From contig NC_135561.1 in the NCBI RefSeq assembly GCF_964340395.1, positions 22,093,486 to 22,125,985 on the forward strand: a stretch of DNA of 32,500 bases, written 5' to 3'. Under the pieces are notes generated by a model. The model made no database searches. It was not told the DNA's origin and saw only the letters and a list, made by a program, of their open reading frames with translations. The position numbers were made by a program, and so were the translations under genes. Within the stretch, counting starts at the first letter, position 1, and each line of letters starts with the position of its first letter. Origin of the DNA: Glandiceps talaboti. Taxonomy: Eukaryota; Hemichordata; Enteropneusta; Spengelidae. Shown in pieces: positions 11,995-24,700 of the stretch.

Positions 11995-12936
11995 CACATT
12001 ACTTGTCTGCTGGGGGATCTTTCGAGATGTATCTAAAAGAAATTTGGCAAAAGGAAGTTTATCATCTGAACTTAGAATATACAAAAATTTATCTTGACTG
12101 TTTAAAGTATTAAAATAAGCACATTTCAAAGATATCAAAGAAAATAAAACCTCTCTCTCATTTTCGTGTTGTGGGCAATGAATAATAAAATAAAATTCAT
12201 CTTCAACCATTGAGGGGCAATACTTGCAAAATCTTTCATTGGCAGGAATTTTCGGCATACACCTTCTACCCAACTCTATTTGTAAATAAAAATCAGAGAC
12301 TCTAAATTTCGTAATTAATCTACGACAAGTGGGATTCTTAATCTTGATTAGGTAGTTTTCTAGTTTGAATACAGATTTAAAAGTTCTATAAGTTCTAAGT
12401 TTGTTTTTATCACTACCATTTCTTCTAACATCATTAAATAAATCATTAAACCAAGATTTACAAAAGTCTTTGCATAGATTGTCCTGAATTGTATTAAGGG
12501 TAGAATTAAAATTACAAATACAAGACCAAATATTGCTCTCACTATATTTATCAAGCATATCTGTTACATAGTTTCCCCAATTTGAATAACGCATGGAAGA
12601 TAAGTATGCTGACTTTAATAAACAATCATCATCCCTAATAACTAATCTATGCCAATACTTCAACATATGCTTAATAACAACAAAATTAACAGGAAAACGC
12701 CCCAATTCCCCTATAATACCATTTATTGGAGCTCTCTTAGAAACACCCAATAAAAATCTATAAAAAGAGTAACTAATCTCATCAAGAAAATTCTTCTTTT
12801 GATTTATTTCGCAACCCCAGACTTCGCAACCATAAGTCATGATAGGAACTATTAAACGATCAAAAAGATCTAAAGCTATATCAACTGAAATACATCCATC
12901 AGAAGATACAAGTCTACGTAAACTGAAAAGAGCTTT
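11995..12936 (-). mobile_element. LINE ORF2 C-terminal fragment, 5'-truncated
   Basis: On the - strand a continuous frame from 12936 encodes KALFSLRRLVSSDGCISVDI, then LFDRLIVPIMTYGCEVWG, the end of the reverse transcriptase/thumb region of CR1/Jockey-like LINEs. Further on are RRLITKFRVSDFYLQIELGR and a C-terminal zinc knuckle (RFCKYC...MVEDEFYFIIHC). The frame is intact for about 310 codons and then runs into a pentanucleotide array. The reverse transcriptase catalytic part is missing. Its 5' end is an inverted duplication. The open frame suggests a fairly recent insertion. Confidence 0.8.
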
Positions 12937-13019
12937 AAAGCTCTTTTCAGTTTACGTAGACTTGTATCTTCTGATGGATGTATTACAGTTGATATAGCTT
13001 TAGATCTTTTTGATCGTTA
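12853..13019. repeat. Near-perfect palindrome at the LINE 5' end
   Basis: Two arms of about 83 bases meet at AGCTTTAAAGCT (12931-12942) with essentially no loop. They differ by one substitution (CTGAAAT versus CTGTAAT) and by an indel at the outer edge. Both arms carry the same LINE coding segment (KALFSLRRLVSSDG...), in opposite directions. It looks like a 5' fold-back or inversion formed during LINE insertion. Confidence 0.9.
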
Positions 13020-13268
13020 ATGGTACTGGGTACGATATGCTAGTGCAAGACGCCCTCTGCCGTTGGGAAGAATGGGGTTCAGAGGTCAAGCAAATAAATA
13101 CACAACATTCACAGTCCCAAGCCCTCTCGACGACGATCGCCCCCTCACCAAGAAATAGGTTGATACGATCCATCGTAACACTTGTAGCCCTGTGTGTATT
13201 GAATCCACGGAGTAATATTACCAGAGATATTACTAGGATCGGTTGATATTGACAGCGATCAGGTCACA
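13020..13268 (+). promoter_or_regulatory. Probable CENATAC 5' flank / 5' UTR
   Basis: This 249-bp stretch between the LINE fold-back and the start codon must hold the 5' UTR and proximal promoter unless a noncoding exon lies further up. No TATA box is evident. It is locally less AT-rich than its surroundings, with several CG dinucleotides (CTCGACGACGATCG near 13125). Placement is by position, not by a recognised motif. Confidence 0.4.
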
Positions 13269-13403
13269 ATGTCAGCCGCCGATGTCCAAACTTTCCAATT
13301 CTGTGAAGTGTGTCGGCGAAATCATGATCAGGGCAGAAAACATATCTACACGAAACGTCATGCAGACCGGATAAAATTAATACTCCAAAAGCTAAAGGAC
13401 AAG
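13269..13403 (+). CDS. CENATAC: CENATAC exon 1: start codon and zinc finger 1
   Basis: Codes residues 1-45, starting [10 protein letters not shown]. It holds the first C2H2-type finger (FCEVC, then [10 protein letters not shown]) with the C-x2-C-x9-H-x5-H spacing of vertebrate CENATAC. Donor AAG|GTTAGA, phase 0. The frame stays open about 115 codons into the intron, so a translation without splicing would look like a longer false protein. Confidence 0.93.
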
Positions 13404-15699
13404 GTTAGACGAAGCATATTTTTCATTTCCTTTCATTGTGTTACTGAACCTAGCACACCCATGGTAACTTTCACATACATGTACTTACACATACACGGTA
13501 CAGTCGTTGCGCACATAGCTGTACCATTGTACCAGCTACATGTAAGTGGAGCAACGGGGCTCTACCAGCTATGCTATATATGTGACAATGTGTGCTATAT
13601 CTCTGCAACAAGTGCTCACAAACAGATTCAGACACACACCTACATCTCAATTCCTGTGATGAACCTGAGTTTAGTTGTGCTTAAAAGGGTATTAAAACAC
13701 AGTACAGATACTCCAACCATGGAGGTAGAATCAACTCAGAAATACATGTAAATATGTTTATACACATTTGTACACATGTTGACGGATTGTGAGGGCAACA
13801 TCATATATTTGTGTCCTCTAGGGACTGTGGGTCACTCCAACACAGGATATTTCCCTTGGGGCTGTGCCCTTGGGAAACAGTCTGTGTTGGGGTGATCCAC
13901 AAGCCTGAGGGAAACTGATGTATGATGCTGCAAGAGCAAGATCAGTCAACATGTGTTTTGCAACACACCACATCGTTTACCGCATTATCTGTGTCTGTGT
14001 CTGTGTCGTGCCTAAAAAGTATATGATATAGGTACATGTACATAGTAGGGTTTCTATATGACAACAGTGAAGATAACACAACATAGGAATCTGCAAAAGT
14101 TTGTTTATTCCACATCCTCTCTGCCACAAGGTTGGCAAGTTTGTCTTCAGAAAATTGTAAAAGACATGAAGTTTCTATATATGCTAGTGTCTACCAGCAG
14201 AAGGTGACACCATATTTGTCTGCTGTGTCAATATGTATGTATGTGTATATACTGTACATCAGTGTTTAGTGATGATATCCATGCAGGCATTATCACTAAA
14301 GTCATTGAAAAGTAAATATCATTTATGTTGAACAGTGCAAAAAACACATACCACACGACCACCTATTGACAAATCACAACATAGGAAATGGATTAGATGT
14401 GTTACAATGTTGTGTGCATTCATGCCTATATATATATAATTATCTTTACATGACCAAGTTCCTTAATTTGATCCTCAAATTCATTCCAGTACTTATGTCT
14501 AAGATTTAACATTTGTAATTAATAATTGTCTACATGTACATCTATGTATCATTTCATTTCACATAAATAGGTGAAAACAGCCAAAGCAGCACTAAGAGAA
14601 CCTAGCATATCATCTGAACAATCCTTACATTCAGTGAAATGTTGGTGTTATATATGTTCTGAAGAAGTCCCGAGACATGCTGGAGAAAATAAAAACATCA
14701 TTTTCAAAGAACAAGGCTTGATATATCACTTAGCCAGGTAAGTAGATAAATAACCTCTCTAGCTGTATTTGTACATCTTACAAGTCAGTAGATAAATAAC
14801 CTCTCTAACTGTATTTGTACATCTTACAAGTCAGTAGATAAATAACCTCTCTAGCTGTATTTGTACATGATACAAGTCAGTAGATAAATAACCTCTCTAG
14901 CTGTATTTGTACATCTTACAAGTCAGTAGATAAATAACCTCTCTAGCTGTATTTGTACATCTTACAAGTCAGTAGATAAATAACCTCTCTAGCTGTATTT
15001 GTACATCTTACAAGTCAGTAGATAAATAACCTCTCTAACTGTATTTGTACATCTTACAAGTCAGTAGATAAATAACCTCTCTAGCTGTATTTGTACATCT
15101 TACAAGTCAGTAGATAAATAACCTCTCTAACTGTATTTGTACATCTTACAAGTCAGTAGATAAATAACCTCTCTAGCTGTATTTGTACATCTTACAAGTC
15201 AGTAGATAAATAACCTCTCTAACTGTATTTGTACATGATACAAGTCAGTAGATAAATAACCTCTCTAACTGTATTTGTACATCTTCCAAGTCAGTAGATA
15301 AATAACCAAAACCTTTGTCTTTGTTATAGCTCGAGTCATTTAAAGAAAGCTGTAGAATTCTTGTGGAATAACAAACTGGACAAGAATCAAATGAACAAGT
15401 TCATTTTGACTGAGGAACATTGTCAGAAATGGAAAGAATCCAAGAAAATAGCTCAAGAAATATATGTAAGAAAACAAGAACAAGACTTTGAAGAGGTAAT
15501 TGATATTGTCATGACAACTCAGCTAATATTAAGGTTTGGTAGTGTTGTGGTTTACGCAAGGGGGGGGGGGGTGTTTGTGTCAGTGTGTGTGTATGTATGT
15601 ATGTATGTATGTATGTATGTATGTATGTATGTATGTATGTATGTATGTATGAGTGACTTTGTGTGTGGGGAGAAGAATGTGTGGGGATGTGTGTGGGGA

Positions 15700-15731
<32 letters not shown>

Positions 15732-18700
15732 TATGTGAGTGTTGATGCTGGCATTGGCAGGGAGGTGATAAGTATGTCTAGTTGACATCAAAATGATCAC
15801 ACCATAGATGTGGGATGGGGGGGGGGGGGGATTAAAGTATGAATTTTGGTAAAAGATACAGACCCCAATACTTGTGTGCAGATTATGCTGAAATTTGACA
15901 CAATGATCAGTGCATGATATGCAAATGTGGTCTAAAAATTGATTTTCAGTGAACAAATTTGAACTTTAAAACTACTGAGCATATAGTTTTTGAGGACTTT
16001 AAGTTTAGGGATATATAAATGAAGATATTGTACCCAAGTTCACACCATATACACAGTATTACAAAAGATATGCATAGAATTGAAAAGCAGATTACAATAC
16101 AAACACTATGAAGTATCTAAATCCTAACAACATAAACATTCTAACCATGTGTGTTAATATACATATCCTAGAGGTCATGGGTTATTGAATAGATTATCAT
16201 GTATGCATACATTGCCCCGCCCACAACATGTAAATGAGCTCAATTAGGAATTTTTCAACTTGTGCTAGACTTATTCAGGGTATTGCCCTCATTCTAGCAG
16301 CTTCCGATTGCCTTCACAGTGAAAAGAATAGCCCAAGGTGTCTAGCGGCAAGACTACGGGATATTGCCCTCACTAGCAACCTTCTGTCACTTTCACTGTC
16401 AGTAACAGTCCAAGGGGTCTAGCAGCAAGACTAGGTAGTGGGTAAAAAGCTTTGAGTTACATACTTATGACAAAGATTGAAGGCTGCAAGTGTGTGCTAA
16501 ATCCAGTCATACTCAGCAGTCATCACATGCTTGCAGTAAACCAACAAGGTGCAATCTTGCTGTATTCTAGGAAAGGGGAGGGGTTGTACTACAGTGCAGT
16601 CTTAAAATCCAATGTAGTGTATATGTGTGTGTTTTTGGCTGTTACGTTTACTGTCGTTTGTTCTTTTGTGAGCACTTTGTTACATACATCTGACACAAAT
16701 CCAATCTCATAATTACAAGTAGCCAGTCAGAATCCATCTTACAATATAACACTCACCGTTTGAAATTGAAAGAAAGAGAACGGCCAAACAATAACAATAA
16801 TGATAACATCATTGTCTGTTCTCTGTGCTTGCGCTTATTTCAAACAGAGTGCTCTGAAGTACTGTACCTGTATGGTTTTGCATATTAGGTGTTCACATTC
16901 ATCTAGTGACTTCACTCAGTGCTCTGTGTGGCTTGGGTAACCTACATGTATGGAATGAGTGTTCTCAAAAGAATAAACAACAGTAAACAGAAAGAAATCG
17001 CAAGATGTACATTGCATCAGATTTTGATCAGATTGACTACAGTGGTGGTTCGGCAAGTGACTTACAGGACCAGCTATTTTAAAGTTAGACTGATCACAAA
17101 ATATACAGAAACTATTGATGATTGTCTTGAATGTATTCTGATTGTCTTGAATGTATTCTGATTGTCTTGAATGTATTCTGATTGTCTTGAATGTATTCTG
17201 TTTTACAGAAAGTCAAGAAACAGACAGAAATAGAAGCTAGAAGACTAGAATTGTTAACAGAGGTTCCTATTACATCACAAACCTTACTACCCAGGCCGTA
17301 CTATAAGAGTCAACATATGGTACTGTCTTTGTATCCACTTTAATCTGTAGTAAATTATAGAAAAGCTGATATTTGGGATTGAAAGTCTTACTCATTTCCA
17401 TTAGTGAGAGAATACCATAAGTCAAGTGCTGAATTTTGACACTCTCCACTTGTCATGTCAATCCTGTCAATGGATGAAGATCTACTCACACAGTAGGAGG
17501 AAAAACTAAATTAAACGAGAAAACTTGTAGAACAGTTTCCAGAAATGTAAAATGGATAGTTGTAATTGGCCAAAATAGGGAAATAGTGGAATGATGAAAT
17601 ACATGTAGTAGAATGATGATATAGGGAAATGGTGAAATAGTGGAATGATGATATGGGGAAATGGTGAAATAGGAGAATGGCAAAATAGGGAAATGTTGAA
17701 ATAGGGGAATGATGATATAGGGAAATGGTGAAATAGTGGAATGATATAGGGAAATGGTGAAATAGTGGAATGATGATATAGGGAAATGGTGAAATAGTGG
17801 AATGATATAGGGAAATGGTGAAATAGTGGAATGACGAAATAGGAGAATGACGAAATAGGGAAATGGTGAAATAGTGGAATGATGATATAGGGAAATGGTG
17901 AAATAGTGGAATGATGAAATAGGGAAATGGTGAAATAGGAGAATGGCGAAATAGGGAAATGTTGAAATAGTGGAATGATGATATAGGGAAATGGTGAAAT
18001 AGGGGAATGAGGAAATAGGGAAATGGTGAAATAGCAGAATGAGGAAATAGGGAAATGGTGAAATAGTGGAATGATGATATAGGGAAATGGTGAAATAGGG
18101 GAATGAGGAAATAGGGAAATGGTGAAATAGTGGAATGATGATATAGGGAAATGGTGAAATAGTGGAATGATGATATAGGGAAATGGTGAAATAGTGGAAT
18201 GATGAAATAGGGAAATGGTGAAATAGTGGAATGATGATATAGGGAAATGGTGAAATAGTGGAATGATGATATAGGGAAATGGTGAAATAGGAGAATGACG
18301 AAATAGGGAAATGGTGAAATAGTAGAATGATGATATAGGGAAATGTTGAAATAGGCGAATGACGAAATAGGGAAATGGTGAAATAGCAGAATGACGAAAT
18401 AGGGAAATGGTGAAATAGTGGAATGATGATATAGGGAAATGGTGAAATAGTGGAATGATGAAATAGGGAAATGGTGAAATAGGAGAATGGCGAAATAGGG
18501 AAATGTTGAAATAGTGGAATGATGAAATAGAGAAATGGTGAAATAGTGGAATGATGATATAGGGAAATGGTGAAATAGTGGAATGATGATATAGGGAAAT
18601 GGTGAAATAGTGGAATGATGATATAGGGAAATGGTGAAATAGTGGAATGATGAAATAGGGAAATGGTGAAATAGTGGAATGATGATATAGGGAAATGGTG

Positions 18701-21700
18701 AAATAGTGGAATGATGATATAGGGAAATGGTGAAATAGGAGAATGGCAAAATAGGGAAATGTTGAAATAGGGGAATGATGATATAGGGAAATGGTGAAAT
18801 AGTGGAATGATATAGGGAAATGGTGAAATAGTGGAATGACGAAATAGGAGAATGACGAAATAGGGAAATGGTGAAATAGTGGAATGATGATATAGGGAAA
18901 TGGTGAAATAGTGGAATGATGAAATAGGGAAATGGTGAAATAGGAGAATGGCGAAATAGGGAAATGTTGAAATAGTGGAATGATGATATAGGGAAATGGT
19001 GAAATAGGGGAATGAGGAAATAGGGAAATGGTGAAATAGCAGAATGAGGAAATAGGGAAATGGTGAAATAGTGGAATGATGATATAGGGAAATGGTGAAA
19101 TAGGGGAATGAGGAAATAGGGAAATGGTGAAATAGTGGAATGATGATATAGGGAAATGGTGAAATAGTGGAATGATGATATAGGGAAATGGTGAAATAGT
19201 GGAATGATGAAATAGGGAAATGGTGAAATAGTGGAATGATGATATAGGGAAATGGTGAAATAGTGGAATGATGATATAGGGAAATGGTGAAATAGGAGAA
19301 TGACGAAATAGGGAAATGGTGAAATAGTAGAATGATGATATAGGGAAATGTTGAAATAGGCGAATGACGAAATAGGGAAATGGTGAAATAGCAGAATGAC
19401 GAAATAGGGAAATGGTGAAATAGTGGAATGATGATATAGGGAAATGGTGAAATAGTGGAATGATGAAATAGGGAAATGGTGAAATAGGAGAATGGCGAAA
19501 TAGGGAAATGTTGAAATAGTGGAATGATGAAATAGAGAAATGGTGAAATAGCAGAATGAGGAAATAGGGAAATGGTGAAATAGTGGAATGATGATATAGG
19601 GAAATGGTGAAATAGTGGAATGATGAAATAGGGAAATGGTGAAATAGTGGAATGATGATATAGGGAAATGGTGAAATAGTGGAATGATGATATAGGGAAA
19701 TAGTGAAATAGTGGAATGATGATATAGGGAAATGGTGAAATAGGAGAATGACGAAATAGGGAAATGGTGAAATAGTAGAATGATGATATAGGGAAATGGT
19801 GAAATAGTGGAATGATGAAATAGGGAAATGGTGAAATAGGAGAATGATGATATAGGGAAATGGTGAAATAATGGAATGATGATATAGGGAAATGGTGAAA
19901 TAGTGGAATGATGAAATAGGGAAATAGGAGAATGATGAAATAGGGAAATGGTGAAATAGTGGAATGATGATATAGGGAAATGGTGAAATAGTGGAATGAT
20001 GAAATAGGGAAATGGTGAAATAGGAGAATGATGATATAGGGAAATGATGAAATAGTGGAATGATGAAATAGGGAAATGGTGAAATAGTGGAATGATGATA
20101 TAGGGAAATGATGAAATAGTGGAATGATGATATAGGGAAATGGTGAAATAGGAGAATGGCAAAATAGGGAAATGTTGAAATAGGGGAATGACGAAATAGA
20201 GAAATGGTGAAATAGAGAAATGGTGAAATAGTGGAATGATGATATAGGGAAATGGTGAAATAGTGGAATGACGAAATAGGGAAATGGTGAAATAGCAGAA
20301 TGACAAAATAGGGAAATGGTGAAATAGTGGAATGATGATATAGGGAAATGATGAAATAGTGGAATGATGAAATAGGGAAATGGTGAAATAGTGGAATGAT
20401 GATATAGGGAAATGATGAAATAGCGGAATGATGAAATAGGGAAATGGTGAAATAGTGGAATGATGATATAGGGAAATGATGAAATAGTGGAATGATGAAA
20501 TAGGGAAATGGTGAAATATGAGAATGACGAAATAGGGAAATGTTGAAATAGGGGAATGATGATATAGGGAAATGATGAAATAGCGGAATGATGATATGGG
20601 GAAATGGTGAAATAGTGGAATGATATAGGGAAATGGTGAAATAGGAGAATGACGAAATAGGGAAATGGTGAAATAGTGGAATGATGATATAGGGAAATGA
20701 TGAAATAGTGGAATGATGAAATAGGGAAATGGTGAAATAGTGGAATGATGATATAGGGAAATGATGAAATAGCGGAATGATGAAATAGGGAAATGGTGAA
20801 ATAGGAAAATGATGATATAGGGAAATGGTGAAATAATGGAATGATGATATAGGGAAATGGTGAAATAGTGGAATGATGAAATAAAATAAAAGACACTGAG
20901 AAATGAAGGAGAATAAGAAATCCACTAAATGACAAATGCATTGATACCTAAAAATCAGTGAAGTTGATCTTAATACTTTGCCTCTCATGCAAGAAAGCTT
21001 AGTTGATCGGACAGAAATTACAGTGGTGGTGGTGTGATGTTTTTAGGGATGGGTCATTGAGATCATCTTTGATGATTTGTTAGCTGTCAATGCATTTGTC
21101 ATGTAGTGGATTTATTCTTCTTCATTTCTCACTGTCTTCTATTTTATTTCACCATTTCACTATTTCACCTTTTCATTGATTGTACCAGCTAAGTGCAACA
21201 AATGAAGAAACAATTTATTCTGTATTCAAGTAGACAATGTTTTTTATATGACAATTCAACAAAACCCATAGTCTTGATTATAGACATTGGTGGTTCTATA
21301 GTATTGATACATTATAGACATCAGTGGTTCTATAGGCTTGATACATTATAGACATCAGTGGTTCTATAGTCTTGATACATTATAAACATGAGTGGTTCTA
21401 TAATCTTGATACATTATAGACATCAGTGGTTCTATAATCTTGATACATTATAGACATCAGTGGTTCTATAGTCTTGATACATTATAGACATGAGTGGTTC
21501 TATAGGCTTGATACATTATAGACATCAGTGGTTCTATAGTCTTGATACATTATAGACATCAGTGGTTCTATAAACTTGGTACATTATGGACATGAGTGGT
21601 TCTATAGTCTTGATACATTGTAGACATGAGTGGTTCTATAGGCTTGATACATTATAGACATCAGTGGTTCTATAGTCTTGATACATTATAGACATCAGTG

Positions 21701-24700
21701 GTTCTATAAACTTGGTACATTATAGACATGAGTGGTTCTATAGGCTTGATATGGTATCAAATCATCTCTTCACCCCATCTAACTCAATGTAGTCTAGATG
21801 CTACCCATGGTATCAAATCATCTCTTCACTCCATCTAACTCAATGTAGTCTAGATGCTACCCATGGTATCAAATCATCTCTTCACTCCATCTAACTCAAT
21901 GTAGTCTAGATGCTACCCATGGTATCAAATCATCTCTTCACTCCATCTAACTCAATGTAGTCTAGATGCTACCCATGGTATCAAATCATCTCTTCACCCC
22001 ATCTAACTCAATGTAGTCTAGATGCTACCCATGGTATCAAATCATCTCTTCACCCCATCTAACTCAATGTAGTCTAGATGCTACCCATGGTATCAAATCA
22101 TCTCTTCACTCCATCTAACTCAATGTAGTCTAGATGCTACCCATGGTATCAAATCATCTCTTCACCCCATCTAACTCAATGTAGTCTAGATGCTACCCAT
22201 GGTATCAAATCATCTCTTCACCCCATCTAACTCAATGTAGTCTAGATGCTACCCATGGTATCAAATCATCTCTTCACCCCATCTAACTCAATGTAGTCTA
22301 GATGCTACCCATGGTATCAAATCATCTCTTCACTCCATCTAACTCAATGTAGTCTAGATGCTACCCATGGTATCAAATCATCTCTTCACTCCATCTAACT
22401 CAATGTAGTCTAGATGCTACCCATGGTATCAAATCATCTCTTCACTCCATCTAACTCAATGTAGTCTAGATGCTACCCATGGTATCAAATCATCTCTTCA
22501 CCCCATCTAACTCAGTGTAGTCTAGATGCTATCCATGGTATCAAATCATCTCTTCACCCCATCAAACTCAATGTAGTCTAGATGCTACCCATGGTATCAA
22601 ATCATCTCTTCACCCCATCAAACTCAATGTAGTCTAGATGCTACCCATGGTATCAAATCATCTCTTCACTCCATCTAACTCAATGTAGTCTAGATGCTAC
22701 CCATGGTATCAAATCATCTCTTCACCCCATCTAACTCAATGTAGTCTAGATGCTACCCATGGTATCAAATCATCTCTTCACTCCATCTAACTCAATGTAG
22801 TCTAGATGCTACCCATGGTATCAAATCATCTCTTCACCCCATCTAACTCAATGTAGTCTAGATGCTACCCATGGTATCAAATCATCTCTTCACCCCATCT
22901 AACTCAATGTAGTCTAGATGCTACCCATGGTATCAAATCATCTCTTCACCCCATCTAACTCAATGTAGTCTAGATGCTACCCATGGTATCAAATCATCTC
23001 TTCACTCCATCTAACTCAATGTAGTCTAGATGCTACCCATGGTATCAAATCATCTCTTCACCCCATCTAACTCAATGAGAAATCATGAACCAATAGTTGT
23101 GCATACAAATAAGTAAACCCCTAACTGTTAGAATAGTGTAAACAATGTATACCTAGCATCCTGAGGTGACAAATGTACCATATATGGACATTACATAACT
23201 GTTCCAATAAACACCAACTTATCATTGGGTAGAATTCTCTTGATTGATTAACAAAAACTTGATGTTAATGACTATGTGGGTGGGTTTGTATGAATTTGAA
23301 ATTTGATCTTAGGACCTCATTGAGCTAGATGTAAGGAGAGATCTTGATATTCAATGCCATGGATAGCACTAGATTATCACATTGAGTGCAAGGAGGGTAA
23401 GTTTTTGTTTATTACTGAACTAGTCATATTCATTGAATGAAGTATTGTTTATTCCTGAATATATCAGATATTACCATCAACATCCTGTATACAGACACAA
23501 TCCTATAATAGTAATGGCTCCATGATTGATACGCAAACTACTAGTACAAGGTAAGTAATATGAGTGCTTGTGGTGTTCTGTGTGGCTGGACTTTCATTAG
23601 CATTGTGTGAAAGTGCAGCAGAAAACACTAAGAATAAGTGCAGACATCACCAAGTACCCACACTGAAACTCACCCAGCATGTATATGTTTATCTGAAACT
23701 GTAAATCTCCATAACAATTATACTGTGCTATCATGCATTTTTGTGTTCAGTAAAAAGATTGTGGCCTCATTTGCATATCATTTGCATGCAGGTATGCATT
23801 AAAGTTTTTAGTATTGCACTGCAGTGCAAATACCACTAGTATGAACATAAATCGGTGAAGTAATCTCTGGTACATATGTAATAATATTATAATATTCATT
23901 AGTACTAGTACAGTACATATATACCAGTGATTACTTGCAATTTTACATGCATACTACTAGTATTACATTGTAGTATAATACCGAAAAACAAATTTGTGTA
24001 CAGTATGCAAATGATATGCAAAGTACATTACCCTAATTTTTTTTACATGTGATGGAACAAAGTAGTTTTTACAGAATTTTGCTGTTTTAACGTAATGTAA
24101 TAGTAAGAGAGATGCATGACCATATATGGCGAGCGATGTAAGTTTGACAAGTCTGGCCATATATGGAGAGCGATGTAAGTTTGACAAGACTGGCCATATA
24201 TGGAGAGCTATAGAGTTTGACAAGACTGTGGCCATATATGTAGTATACTGAGACATGCAAAGACAATGGTGTTTAAATTAGAATTTAACTCTAAAAGAAA
24301 TTGTGTATCCAATATCAGTCAACATTTTCAAATTTTTGGTATCTGACATGACAGAATAAATCTATCACCATTCTTTCTTGATTTAATGCAAAATTACTGA
24401 CTTTATAAATGTGAATATAGGTTCAATGATGGGCATTCCATGTATGCTGCTCCATGCCATCAAAGTTATGCTGTAAGGAATAACCATGAAACCATGGGAT
24501 TTCAAAAGTACAACCCAAGGAGTTATACAGTAATGGAGACAACATCAAATGATGATGAAGACAGTTCATGGCCAACTCCTTGTACAACTAATAACAATAA
24601 AGATAGAAAGACTAAAGAGTCAAGCAACAAGACATCAACTCTACAAAGTTCCACCACCACCACCATCACCACCAGTACAACAACAGACAATGTGATAGGA

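Noticed and set aside
13980-14005. TCTGTG repeat and nearby 61-codon - strand frame
   Set aside because: Short chance repeat and frame in intron 1; the Asp/Thr repeat comes from the hexanucleotide.
15361-15738. 125-codon frame as a separate gene
   Set aside because: It is CENATAC exon 3 continuing into its intron and a GT/ATGT microsatellite; the donor at 15495 ends the coding part.
17331-17340. GTATCCACTT after exon 4 as a U12-type donor
   Set aside because: It matches only the first six positions of GTATCCTTT. The upstream GT at 17320 gives the correct phase into exon 5, and no convincing U12 branch site is found before the acceptor.
17486-20988. Three overlapping - strand open frames of 931-1160 codons
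   Set aside because: They are one 32-bp satellite read in three phases, antisense inside a CENATAC intron, with no domain, no start context and only Phe/Ile/Ser/His/Pro repeats.
23313-23330. Possible 18-bp microexon (CTTAG|GACCTCATTGAGCTAGAT|GTAAGG)
   Set aside because: Splice dinucleotides and phase would fit, but there is no pyrimidine tract and no homology; exon 4 to exon 5 joins correctly without it.
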